Shown in pieces: positions 54,628-64,000 of a stretch of 64,000 nucleotides of DNA (positions within the stretch are counted from its first letter, which is position 1; each line of letters opens with the position of its first letter). The notes beneath the pieces are model-generated. The model had not been told where the DNA came from. It worked only from the letters and a program-made list of their open reading frames with translations, and did no database searches. The position numbers and the translations under genes were made by a program. The DNA is from Mrakia gelida (taxonomy: Eukaryota; Basidiomycota; Tremellomycetes; Cystofilobasidiales; Mrakiaceae), in contig BRON01000009.1 of assembly GCA_024345305.1 (NCBI GenBank), positions 62,001 to 126,000 on the forward strand. The letters run 5' to 3'.

Positions 54628-55789
54628 CACAGTGGGGAGCCAAACTTGTCTTAAACACTCTAAACTTAGCTTTCTCGATTCTAATGATTACTAAACAGCT
54701 AAGTTTCCTCTAAGTTGACCCTCGACCAGGTTTCGAGAAACACGTCTCTCGCACATCTTTCGCGAAACGTAGCCCCTCAGGCACTTTCGAAACCTGGCTC
54801 TCATCCAGCTTTGGGCAAACTTGACTTCTGATCAACTTTCAGCTGCGCAGCTCTCGGCACTTGGGAGAAAAAAAGGTCAGCTCAGGTCTTGCTTCCAACG
54901 CCCATCACGCTTCGACACCTCCCCTCCCTCTGCTTCGTTCCCTCCTCGTTCCCTCCCCCTTCGCTTCGCTCGATCCTAGATCGCCCGTAACAGTAGTCTC
55001 GTTCTCGTCAGCATCGTGAGTCTTCCATCAAACTGTGAGGGGAGGAAGGAAGGCGCCAGCAACACGAAGCGAGCGCTGACGATCTCGGTCCTGCCTCATC
55101 GCATTCTCCCTCCCTCCCTCCCTCTTCTCCCAAAGTCAAGTCCTCACCTCTACACGCATCGAGATACCTCTCGAGGGGTCGAGGTTAAGACTGGGAGCGA
55201 GTCAACTATCAAGGGGAGGGAGGAGGGGAGTCGATGCGCTGACACCATCGTTCTTGGTTCGTGGACTTTGGTGAGTTTTTTCGAGCTCTTCGCTTTCTTG
55301 AAGGATTCATTCGAGGGTGCGAATCGACTGACAGAGCTCCTGGACTCGTCGGAGAGGAGGAGAGGAGGCGGAGAAGAGGTGGGCGAGCTGGAAGGAGGAG
55401 GTTCGAGCTCACGATCTGCGAGCAGAGAGCAGCTTTGCTCTTCCTTTCCGCTCGTTCGCTAGTTTCTTCTATAGAGCATCGTTGCCATCGGTGATGAAAT
55501 GAGTTCAACCAAACGAGTACATGCAAGATATCTGAGTAACGAAAGTTCGAGACCCGTCAGATTTGCTACCAGATCTGCTGAAGAATCGTGAACAAGATGC
55601 TGCTCTCCCTCGACGCGATGTTGTCTTTTACCCAACTTCCCACGCGAAAGTCCAAGTCAGCGATGTTGGCTGTTTAGTAAACTTTCGGTTCTTCGAAAGT
55701 TAGCTCAGAGCCAACTCGAAGTTAGCCCACCTCCAACTTTCAACTTGACCCCTGGACGCGTTTCGCGAGGGTCGAAACTCCCCACTGTG
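54628..55789. mobile_element. non-autonomous inverted-repeat DNA transposon, CACTA-like
   Basis: Perfect 12-base terminal inverted repeats CACAGTGGGGAG lie at 54628-54639 and, inverted, at 55778-55789. A 3-base direct repeat CAT flanks both sides (54625-54627 and 55790-55792). The first and last about 200 bases hold many short copies of AAACTT/AAGTTT and CTAACTT in both orientations, and the 10-mer ACTAAACAGC appears inverted near each end. Such subterminal arrays are typical of transposase-binding regions. No transposase-like protein is seen in the 1162 bases, so it would depend on another copy. The assignment to the CACTA/EnSpm group rests on the CAC terminus and 3-base duplication and is tentative. 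Confidence 0.7.
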
Positions 55790-57102
55790 CATCTCTCCTC
55801 CTGCAGCGAGGTGAGCTTCGTCCTCGGCTTGGGATCGGAAGCGTTCGATTTGACGGATGTCTGGAGCGAGCATGAGGGAGCATTCTTTTTTGTGGTACTT
55901 CCAGTTGGCGGCTTGGCACTGTGGAAGAGGGTAAGAAAGGGAGAGAAGACAAAGGTGAGGAACGACGCGTCGCCGGAGGCGAGGCAAGAAGAGCAGCAGC
56001 GGGGAGAGGAACAGTCGACGAACCTGTTGGGAGCAGTAACGAATCATCTTGCATCTGAAGCGACGATGAAAAGAAGCAAAGGGAGGGAGGGAGGCAGGGA
56101 GAGAGAGGAGGGAGGAAGTCAGTCGATCCGTCGCGTAGTCGAGAACGAAAGAAAATAACAGAACACTGATCTCGAGCACTGCTTGAACCTATCCTCAACC
56201 TTCCCAACGCTCCCGCACCCTTCACTACCACCGTCGCAGAAGTAGATGATCTCATTCTTATTGAGGAGGAGTTCGAAGACGGCGAATTCGGTGTTCCAGC
56301 CGTCTCGGGCGGTTTTGCCGGTGCTGAGGAGAAGGGAGAGTGAACGAAGAGAGAGGAGGTCAGCGAGGAGTAGGCGAGTTGAGAGAGGGGAGGTAGGAGG
56401 ACCGGAGAGTCGCGTCGACGCCGGGGTCGAAGGGGAGGAGAGGACGACGGTCGAATGATCCCTTGAGCGATCAGCTCGTTGTCGAGCCAGTCACCTATTC
56501 GAGTGTAGATCTGACAGCAGTGAGGGACGAAAGGGAATGGGAAAGAAGGGGGAGGAGAGGGAAGGTGAGTTCGGGGGTCGAGCCATCCTCCTTCGTTTCG
56601 CTGATGCGAAAGACAAGGAGCGAAACTGACCCCAAAGTAGCAACCAGCAGGATCCTCTCCCTCAATGTTTAGGTAACTCATGTAAGGAGTACTGAGTGTG
56701 ATTTTGACCTGTTTGGGAAGAGACGGGCAAGGGAAGGAAGGAGGGAAGGAGAAAAGGTGAGCTTCGATCTTTCGTTCAAGCCTTCTCTTCTCTTTCCCAC
56801 CTTCAACCAGCTCCTTCTCGCGTTTTTCTACGCAACTCCGGAGAGAGTGGACTGTATGCACTCACTGGAAACTCTGTTGACCTTCCTTTAACGAAGAGGA
56901 GGACGAGCTGGAACGAGGATGTGGAGAAACCGACGCAGATCTCTCTTGTTCGATCTCCGTACTTGTTGTCCGGCCCTTGAGTGATGGGGAAGCGACGAAT
57001 GCCAGGACAGGCGGAGTGGTAGCGAGTAGTATCTCGTTCGTAGTCGGCGAGACCCAGAGAGTTGGTGGCCCAGTCGTAGTCGCAAGCTGAAGGGGAGGCC
57101 AT
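55700..57102 (-). CDS. MYND zinc-finger protein, copy B, with a donor change and transposon-encoded tail
   Basis: Six exons, 56866-57102, 56631-56708, 56449-56510, 56171-56323, 56024-56054 and 55700-55918, would join in phase to 259 residues. Four exon lengths equal those of copy A. The finger reads CDGGSEGC, CSRCKMIRYC, then CQAANWKYHKKEC, so all ligands are present if spliced this way. However intron 4 begins ATCAGT rather than GTCAGT; its acceptor is a normal CAG. The last 29 codons before the stop come from the end of the transposon at 54628-55789. The N-terminal region (PSACDYD, RYHSACPG, GEDPAGCYFG, IGDW) is shared only with copy A here. Function unknown; a protein-binding role is inferred from the finger. 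The gene is divergent from the WW-domain gene. Confidence 0.72.
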
Positions 57103-57562
57103 TGGAAGCTGAGGAGGGAGGAAGCTGGAGGGAAGGAGCGAGCTGAGGGAGGCGAAGGAGGGCGGAGGAGGAAGATTTTGGAGCTGGTCAGGGGTTGAGC
57201 TCTTGGGTAACTGAGTCGAGTGGCAAACGAGCTCACAGAGAGGCTGGCAGAGAAGGAGAGGGGAAGGAGATGATGGAAGTGGGAGGTGAGCTTTGTCGAA
57301 AGCGCGAGCTCGACGCGAGACGCCAAAGCTCTGCGCGTCCCTTCCTCCCTTCCCTTCCGCAGGAAAAAAATGCCAGTTTGCCAGCATTTCGTCCCATACG
57401 ATTCTCGGCTCTCTCAAGTAGAAAATTTGAATCCCTCAGAAATGACGTTCGGACTCAATCTAGGACGGTGTCGCGGGCACAGTCTCGGACTGGTTGATCG
57501 CAAGCGTTTGGTTCTTTCGTCTTCTCTGTTCAACTCCCACTTTCTCCCTTCTCCTCCTCGAC
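57103..57562. promoter_or_regulatory. bidirectional promoter between MYND copy B and the WW-domain gene
   Basis: 460 bases between divergent starts. A minus-strand open frame extends upstream to 57417 but has no similarity to copy A beyond the chosen start. Confidence 0.45.
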
Positions 57563-59240
57563 ATGTCTTACCAGAACGATCAATATCAACAGCAGCAGCA
57601 GCAGCAGCAGAACAACGGCGGAGGCGATCCTCCTCTGCCTCAGGGATGGTGAGTAGAAGTGGACGAGGATGGAGGACTCGAGTCGAGCTCAACTTCACAG
57701 CCCCCGCCCGATCCCTTCTCTCCTTCCTTTGCTGATCTTTCCTTCCTTCCCTTTGCGATCTTCAGGATCAAGGAGGTACGTTCTCTCTCATGCCATCTGC
57801 TCGCGGTCCACTGGAGCTGAGAGCAGGAAATCACTCGATGGGGAGCGAAGAGGTTGGACGAAGAACGGGTGGATCTCGAGCTCGATTCCTCCCCAATCGA
57901 TGGAAGCTTCTACGCTCGTTTCTCAGCTACATAGCCAACGGTTTGTTCTGAACAGCAGCCCGTGCTGACCTAGTACTCGCTCGCTCTCTCCTCTACAGTT
58001 CGATCAAGCTCAGAACGCCTGGTACTTCGTCGGTGAGCTTCATCTTTCCGCTTCGTGCTCAGCCTCCCTCCCCTCCCCTCTTCGTCTCGCTCTCTATTCT
58101 TTCGCTGAAGGCTGCCACATCTTACTCACCCTCTCAGATACCAACTCCCCCAACCCTTCTCCCACTTGGATCGATCCTCGGCAGAACAACAACAACGGAA
58201 ACTCTTACAGCGACAACTCCAACTCGTACTCGAACGGTCAAGGCTACCAGCAGCAGCAGTCCGGACTAGGCTACAACCCAAACCAAGCTCCTTCGGGGCA
58301 GAACTCCCAGGTGGGAGGAGCCCCTGGTCAGGAGCAGTTCTACACTGATGCGACCAAGACTACTACTTCGACGCAAGACCGAGGCTTCGGAAAGGTTCGT
58401 CGCGTCGTCCCATCATCCACGTCTTCGCTCTTCTTTCGATGCTCGTTCATCTATACTCACTCTCATCTTCTTTCGTACCTTCCTTTCGTCTGCAGCTCGC
58501 TCTGGGAGCGGGAGCAGGAGCCATCGCCATGGGGCTCGCGTCGAAACTCTTCTCGTCGAACAAGCACGGAAACAACCACGGCGGTGGAGGAGGGATGGGT
58601 GGCATGCTTGGTGGTTTGATGGGTGGAGGGGGGAACCAGCACCACGGCGGAGGCGGTGGGTTTGGTGGAGGAGGGGGAGGGGGAGGGATGATGGGTGGGT
58701 TGAGCGGGTTGATGGGAGGTGGAGGAGGAGGGCAGCATCATGGAGGAGGAGGAGGAGGATTCGGAGGACCTGGAGGAGGAGGAGGAATGTTTGGTGGAGG
58801 CGGAGGAGGACCTTTCGGTGGGGGAGGTGAGTCTCGAGAGGAACGGACATCCGACGGGAGTCGGACGAAGTCGAGTCGGGCGAGAACTGACGCGACTTCG
58901 CAACTTCTCCCCTTTGGCTTTGCTTCACAGGAGGCGGACATCACGGCGGTGGTGGAGGTCATCACGGAGGAGGAGGTGGATTTGGAGGTGGTGGGGGATT
59001 TGGAGGAGGAGGAGGAGGAGGTAAATTCGACGCGTCCATCTCGTTCATCGTTTCGAACTCGTCAAAACTGACTCGTTCTCCCTCTGTCTCTCTCTCGATG
59101 AATCACAGGTGGACACCATGGAGGGGGAGGAGGTCAGTCCAGATTTTCCCAGCATTTTCATGCCGAGAAAACCGAGATCTCGAAGCTGACCGCGCCGAAC
59201 CGCTCCTTGCCCCTTCGTTTTTCTTCCAGGTCACCACTAG
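57563..59240 (+). CDS. WW-domain protein with a glycine/histidine-rich tail
   Basis: Eight exons, 57563-57648, 57766-57775, 57999-58032, 58138-58394, 58496-58826, 58931-59020, 59109-59132 and 59230-59240, join in phase to 280 residues. A short polyglutamine run (residues 9-16) precedes a WW domain with its two tryptophans at 29 and 54 (LPQGWIKE, AWYFVD, TWIDP). WW domains bind proline-rich ligands. A Gln/Asn/Ser-rich linker leads to a hydrophobic Gly/Ala segment (LALGAGAGAIAMGLASKLF) that may be membrane-associated. The final about 130 residues are nearly all Gly with His pairs, which could bind metal or form a disordered condensate-like tail. Exons of 10, 24 and 11 bases are used. Cellular role unknown. 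Confidence 0.85.
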
Positions 59241-59674
59241 ACTCGTCGCGCTCTCGGTTTTGTACAGGCGCTCACTCTGGTTATACTGTTTGTTGCTCCC
59301 TTCTCTACGGATCTGTTGGTTTTTCGTTTAATGCGGTTCTGTTCAGATACACGTCGTTTCTTGGTCCCCTTCGCTCCTCGACGAACTCGCGAGATCTCCC
59401 CCTTTTTCCTCATTCTCAAATTCTCCTCATCCTCAAACTCAGCCAGCAAAATCTTCTTCATCCCCTCTCTCATCCTACAGAACTTCTTTCCTTCTATTTC
59501 TTCCCTCCCTCTCCGACCCAACTCAATCCGCAGGACTCAATCACGGCTTCGCACCGATTCTTCCGACCTCTTTCCCTTCTCGACTTGGAAGCCTTGTGAT
59601 TTGTTCCTTCAACTCCCAACCCCCAACCCAACTCTCCCCACCTACACACCACCCACTTGTCTACTATCCCCATC
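59241..59674. promoter_or_regulatory. intergenic, promoter of the dehydratase
   Basis: No gene is seen. The last about 100 bases are C-rich and pyrimidine-biased, common upstream of highly expressed fungal genes. Confidence 0.45.
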
Positions 59675-62600
59675 ATGGCCGCTGGCGACGTTGACATGTC
59701 AGTCCCCTCTCCTTTGGCTTGAGAAAGAGAAGCAGCGGGCTGATCCGTTTCTCTTTCCCTCCCCTCCCTCCCGTCGTCTTGCTTGGTTTTGGATCTTAGC
59801 CACCCCATCTCTCGTTCCCCTCCTTCCTCGGAACCCAAACTCGTGAGGAAACTTAACCCTTACTCTGGTGGCTACACCGAGAACCGAGCGAGAGGAGGTC
59901 CTCGAGCTTTCTGTGAGTCTCCTTCCCTTTCTCGAGTCGGAGAGGTCGAGCTCAACTCGGTTCGCGAGCTCTCTCGTCTTGCTGATGCCTCTTGTTGTGC
60001 CCCTTTCTGATGATTTTGTGCAGTCCACGCTCTCGGTATCTCGAAGGAGGATCAGAAGAAGCCTCAGGTCGGAGTCGTTTCGGTCGCTTGGACTGGTGAG
60101 TCGTTGGTGTCGAAGAGAGAACGGACGGAGGGAGGGAAGAGAGGATGAGACCGGCGAAAGAGCAAGGAGCTTGGGCTGGATGAAAGACCGACTGACTGAC
60201 GATCTTCTAATTGTCTCGGGCAATTCTTCTTATTATTCTCAGGAAACCCTTGCAATGGTGAGCCTCTTCTCCTCTGACGGGATCCACGAAAGTTGGAAGA
60301 GAGGGGACGAAGTGTCGAACCCAACTCGAGCTGATTGCTCGAACGCCTCTTCGCCTTTTGTTCTTTCTTCGTGCTCTCAGTCCATCTCGCTGGTCTCGGA
60401 GAGACTGTCATCAAGAGTATCCAGGACAGGGATATGAACGCTTTCGCTGCTCACACCGTTGGAGTCAGGTAAGCTCCCTTCCTCATCGTTTCGAAGGGAA
60501 AGAAGAGGTCACACGAGTTCGAGATCGTCGTCTCTCTCGCGTTTCGTTCTTGATCGCTGACCGCCGCCGTCCGTCTCTCGATTTGAACAGTGATAACCTC
60601 GTCCAGCTCACGGATATGATGTCCTACTCTCTTCCCTCTCGAGATCTTATCGCTGATAGCATGGAGATGGTGAGTTCAACTCGACGCGACGAAGACCTGA
60701 TGCGAATGAACGCTGACTTCTCGATTTTTCTTCCCCTCGCAGGCCATCTGCGCCTCTCAGTACGACGCTGGAGTCCTGATACCTGGTTGCGACAAGAACA
60801 TGCCTGCCGCTCTCATGGCTTGCGCTCGATACAACCGACCGACTGTTCGTCCCTCCGCTCTCTTTCTTTCTCCCTCGAGCTCGCGCTGATCTCGCTATTC
60901 TTCGTCGCCCTTCATCAGATCATCGTCTACGGAGGAGCTTCCTATCCCGGTCAAATCAAGGAGGATTGCCCTGCTCTCGGCTACAAGGCTGGAGACGATA
61001 TCAACATCGGTGAGTCTTCGATTTCCTTTGCGTTCGTTCTCGCCTCCGTTCGCTAACCGGATCTTACGTCCTTGTTAGGAACCACCTGGGAGTCTTGGGG
61101 AGGTGTCCTCAAGAACAGGATCACCTCGGATAACTACGACGATATCATCGAGGTGAGTGGCAGCCGAAGAAGGCGGTCAATTTGGGTGTGAAAGTAGATG
61201 AGAGGAGACGCGTCGTTTTTCCCGTCGCTCACGCCTTCCCTCTTTTTTTTCGAACAGCACGCCTGCCCCGGAGCTGGATCCTGCGGAGGTCTCTTCACCG
61301 CCAACTCCATGGCTACCGTCATCGAGGTCATCGGAATGTCGCTTCCATACTCGTCCTGCACTCCTGCCATCTCGCCCGAGAAGGAGGCCGAATGCACTCG
61401 AATCGGAGGCTACCTCAAGAACCTCATGGAGCAGGACATCAAGCCTCTCGACATCATGACCAAGCAAGCTTTCATCAACGCTATCACCGTCACCAACATC
61501 TGTGAGTGCTCGTTTTGAAACTCGACCTCTCCGAACGAGCCTGGCTGACCCCGTCTTCGCTTCGTTTCCCAGTGGGAGGATCTACCAACGTCGTTCTCCA
61601 TCTTCTCGCTGGTACGCTGATCACTCCGTGTAGCTCTTCCGCGTATTGGTTTTGCTGACTTCTCCCTCGCTTCATTTCTTCGTGAAGTTGCTCGATCCGC
61701 TGGCGTCGATCTCAAGATTGAAGAGTTCCAAACCATCGCCTCTCGAACTCCTTTCCTCGGAAACCTCTCTCCTTCGGGGAAGTACACCATGAGCGATCTT
61801 CACAAGGTCGGAGGAGTCCCTGCGGTCATCAAGTACCTCCTCGACAACACTTCTCTCCTCGACGGAAGGTGGGCAGCGGCTTCTCGTTCTTCCTTTCCCA
61901 TCCCCGTTTCCCACCTCTCCTCTTCTCGTCTCGTCTTACCCAGACTGACCTTCCTTCCTCGATCGTTTCTCTAGCTGCATGACCATCACCGGAAAGACCC
62001 TCGCCGAGAACGTCGCTCACGTCCCCGAACTCGACTTCGCGACCCAGGACGTAATTCGACCTCTAAACAACCCTGTGAAGGCGACCGGTCATCTCTCGAT
62101 CCTCAAGGGAAATATCGCTCCTGACGGATGTGTCGCCAAGATCACTGGAAAGGAGGGACTGAGGTTCGAGGGAACTGCGATGGTGTTTGAGAAGTGAGTT
62201 CGACGTCTCGTTTTTCTCTAGTTCGAGTTCGAATGCTGACCTGGCTTCCTTGGCGTTCTCTCCTTTAGCGAAGCGCTCGTTCTTGACGCTGTTGGAGACG
62301 GAACCATCGTCCCTGGAACTGGTGAGCTCACGGCCTTCGTCGTTCACTCCACTTCCCTTGGTCTCTCACGTTTCCTGACTTTTTTTGCCGTTTCGTCTCT
62401 CCTCGCAGTCGTCGTTATCACCTACCGAGGGCCCGTCGGAGCTCCTGGAATGCCAGAACAGGTGCGTTCAGCTCTCTCTCTCTCTCTTCGACGGCGCGTC
62501 GACCTCCTCGACCTTCGACGGTGCTGACCTTTCCTTTCCCCCTCCCGTTGCCAGCTCACCGCCACAGCAGCTCTCTACGGAGCCGGTCTTTCTAAAGTCA

Positions 62601-63098
62601 CAGCTCTCATCACCGACGGAAGGTTCGTTTCGTTTCAAACCCTGCCCCCCCTCCCTCTCCGTCTGCTCGACGCGCCTCGTTCGCCTTTCGTCTCGCTCTG
62701 CCGCTAACCTTCCTCCCCTCTCCTTTCCCCCGTCGGTTTCAGATTCTCCGGTGCAACCACAGGGTTCTGCATCGGTCACGTCTGTCCCGAAGCTGCTCGA
62801 GGAGGTCCCATCGGAGCTGTTCGAACGGGTGACAAGTGAGTCGTCACCTTCCCTCCCTCGCTTTCCCTCTCTCACCCCCTTCTTCGTCTCATGTATCTGA
62901 CGAACGACCTCGCACATCCCTCCCCACAGAATCATCATCGACGCCGTGAACATGACCATCGACGTGATCATCTCCGAGGAGCTGATGGCTTCGAGGATGG
63001 GAGAATGGAAGGAACGACCTCTCAAACACACACGAGGGGTCCTTTACAGATATGCTAGGGACGTAAAAGACGCGTCGCATGGAGCTTACACCGATTGA
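59675..63098 (+). CDS. ILV3: dihydroxy-acid dehydratase (IlvD/Edd family)
   Basis: Eighteen exons join in phase to 591 residues, the usual size. Iron-sulphur ligands are visible at C73 (GNPCN), C146 (GCDKNMP) and C228 ([16 protein letters not shown]). Other family blocks are [52 protein letters not shown] and [11 protein letters not shown] with [14 protein letters not shown]. The enzyme dehydrates dihydroxy-isovalerate and dihydroxy-methylvalerate in valine and isoleucine synthesis, normally in mitochondria. The N-terminus ([18 protein letters not shown]) is short and lacks an arginine-rich amphipathic presequence. It may be a cytosolic paralogue, may be imported otherwise, or the true start may be missed. 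A sugar-acid dehydratase of the same family is the alternative, but the blocks favour DHAD. Exon 4 is 15 bases and encodes most of GNPCN. Confidence 0.9.
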
Positions 63099-63228
63099 GC
63101 TGGTTGTGGGCGTTGTACTAGTATCTTTCCCCTTTGGTTTTTGGGCGTTGTCTCTCGATTTGATCGATTCGGTTCTTCATTTCTCGTCGCGACAAGAACG
63201 ACATGAGATCTCAACAAGACTACAAAGA

Positions 63229-64000
63229 TCAGAGAACGAGGTTCTTCGTCCCTTCGTACAACCCAGAGAACATTTTCTTGTCCATTTCGACGAGCGAGCC
63301 GAGTTCGTTCTGCGAAAGCGAAGCGAAGCGTCGAAACGCGAGTGAGCTTCGGATCTCGAGCAAACGAAGCGAAGGGAGACGACGAACCTCGAGAAAGTGA
63401 GGACAAAGAGAAGAATTTGCCAGTACCGCCAGGATCTCGAACATCGCTTCTTTGATCTCGACGAGAGATGCGTTATCTACCGAACCCAAAACCAAAGCGT
63501 CAGCTTATCTTCTTCCTTCGCTCGTTCGTTCGTTCGAAGTCGAGCTCAACTCACCTTCCCACTCCACCACCTCCCCCTCTCTAATCGCTACCCAAAGTCT
63601 CCCCAGTCCACTCAAAACCTTCCCTCTCCACACCGCTACCCTCTCCGGCGCCGAAGTTTGGAGGAGGAGGAGGATGGTGGAGAGGAGGGAGAGGAGGAAC
63701 GGTTGGGAGCGGGGGGAGGTGGGCGTTAGGGTTGATAGAGGGAGGAGGAGGGAGGGGAGGAGGGTCTGAGAGAAAGGTGGGTGAGGTGAGCGAGAGAGAT
63801 TCAGCTTCCGAACCGAAATGAACGAACGACGCGTCTCTCAAATCGAACTCACTCCCAAAAGCCTCGTTGTCCCCAGTCCGCCCAACACTCCCACGAGCGT
63901 CACTCCACCATCCTCGTCACCCCTCCTCCCCAACCACTCAGCCACAACCCTCGCACACTCCCCTTCCTCCCCACCCGCTCGATACACCCAGGTCCCAACC
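63229..64000 (-). CDS. unrecognised protein, 3' part only
   Basis: Four exons are visible on the minus strand, 63853-64000 (continuing beyond the window), 63555-63765, 63388-63476 and 63229-63309, joined in phase. The residues include WVYRAGGEEGECARVVAEWL, a leucine-rich stretch (PFLLSLLSTILLLLQTSAP), ASLVEIKEAMFEILAVLANS and the ending EMDKKMFSGLYEGTKNLVL. The leucine spacing suggests a helical-repeat protein. No family is recognised. It converges with the dehydratase, 130 bases apart. Confidence 0.6.

Noticed and set aside
55016..55462. Open frame of 148 codons inside the inverted-repeat element as a transposase fragment
   Set aside because: No DDE-type motif or recognisable block, biased composition, and a competing frame on the other strand.
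55520..55570. AGTTCGAGACC inside the transposon as a tRNA B-box
   Set aside because: No acceptor stem, A box or anticodon arm can be built around it.
58463..59024. Long minus-strand and alternative plus-strand frames over the glycine-rich exon
   Set aside because: Repetitive GGN codons open all frames; only the WW-linked frame is spliced in phase to a proper stop.
1..64000. CRISPR arrays, operons or bacterial ribosome-binding sites
   Set aside because: The DNA is eukaryotic with spliced genes; no regularly spaced repeat array is present.

Overview
The window is nuclear DNA of a basidiomycete fungus, most likely a yeast-like member, possibly Pucciniomycotina; the phylum call rests on gene content and splicing style, the subphylum is a guess. 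Nearly every gene is cut into short exons by introns of about 50 to 120 bases that begin GTGAG, GTTCG or similar, carry a CTGAC or CTCAC branch site and end in CAG. Uninterrupted frames therefore rarely represent a gene. I built gene models by joining exons in phase and checking them against known protein families.

Layout, left to right: ATG17 (+, autophagy scaffold), VPS71 (-, SWR1 zf-HIT subunit), a deaminase-like protein (+), a MYND-finger gene with an internal stop (-, copy A), a tRNA-Glu(CUC) gene, a complete Ty1/copia retrotransposon with identical LTRs (8724-14280), an unrecognised conserved-looking gene (-), UMP kinase URA6 (-), a FRA10AC1 homologue (+), a short-chain dehydrogenase (+), a second type of MYND-finger gene (-), the spliceosomal SmG gene (-), RNA exonuclease REX3 (+), a major-facilitator transporter (+), an F-box protein (-), YIP1 (-), a 13-kb alpha-1,3-glucan synthase with about fifty exons (-), a SAP30BP/HCNGP-type protein (-), Elongator subunit ELP5 (+), a non-autonomous inverted-repeat DNA transposon (54628-55789), MYND copy B (-) whose last exon runs into that transposon, a WW-domain glycine-rich protein (+), a dihydroxy-acid dehydratase (+) and the 3' part of an unknown gene (-).

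The housekeeping genes are not functionally clustered: chromatin (VPS71), splicing (SmG, probably FRA10AC1), RNA trimming (REX3), tRNA modification (ELP5), nucleotide and amino-acid metabolism (URA6, the dehydratase), secretion (YIP1), cell wall (glucan synthase) and autophagy (ATG17) simply lie side by side, several in tight divergent or convergent pairs.

The most unusual material is the accessory layer. Two paralogous MYND-finger proteins share a long N-terminal region I cannot assign to any family. One has a stop codon inside the finger. The other has a GT-to-AT change at the splice donor inside the finger and a C-terminus encoded by the end of a transposon. A recent copia insertion sits 22 bases past the stop codon of a gene; it carries one in-frame TGA between protease and integrase and a primer-binding site matching the anticodon arm of tRNA-Lys. 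Long hairpins, a few oversized introns and a palindromic GACGCGTC motif recurring in introns complete the picture.
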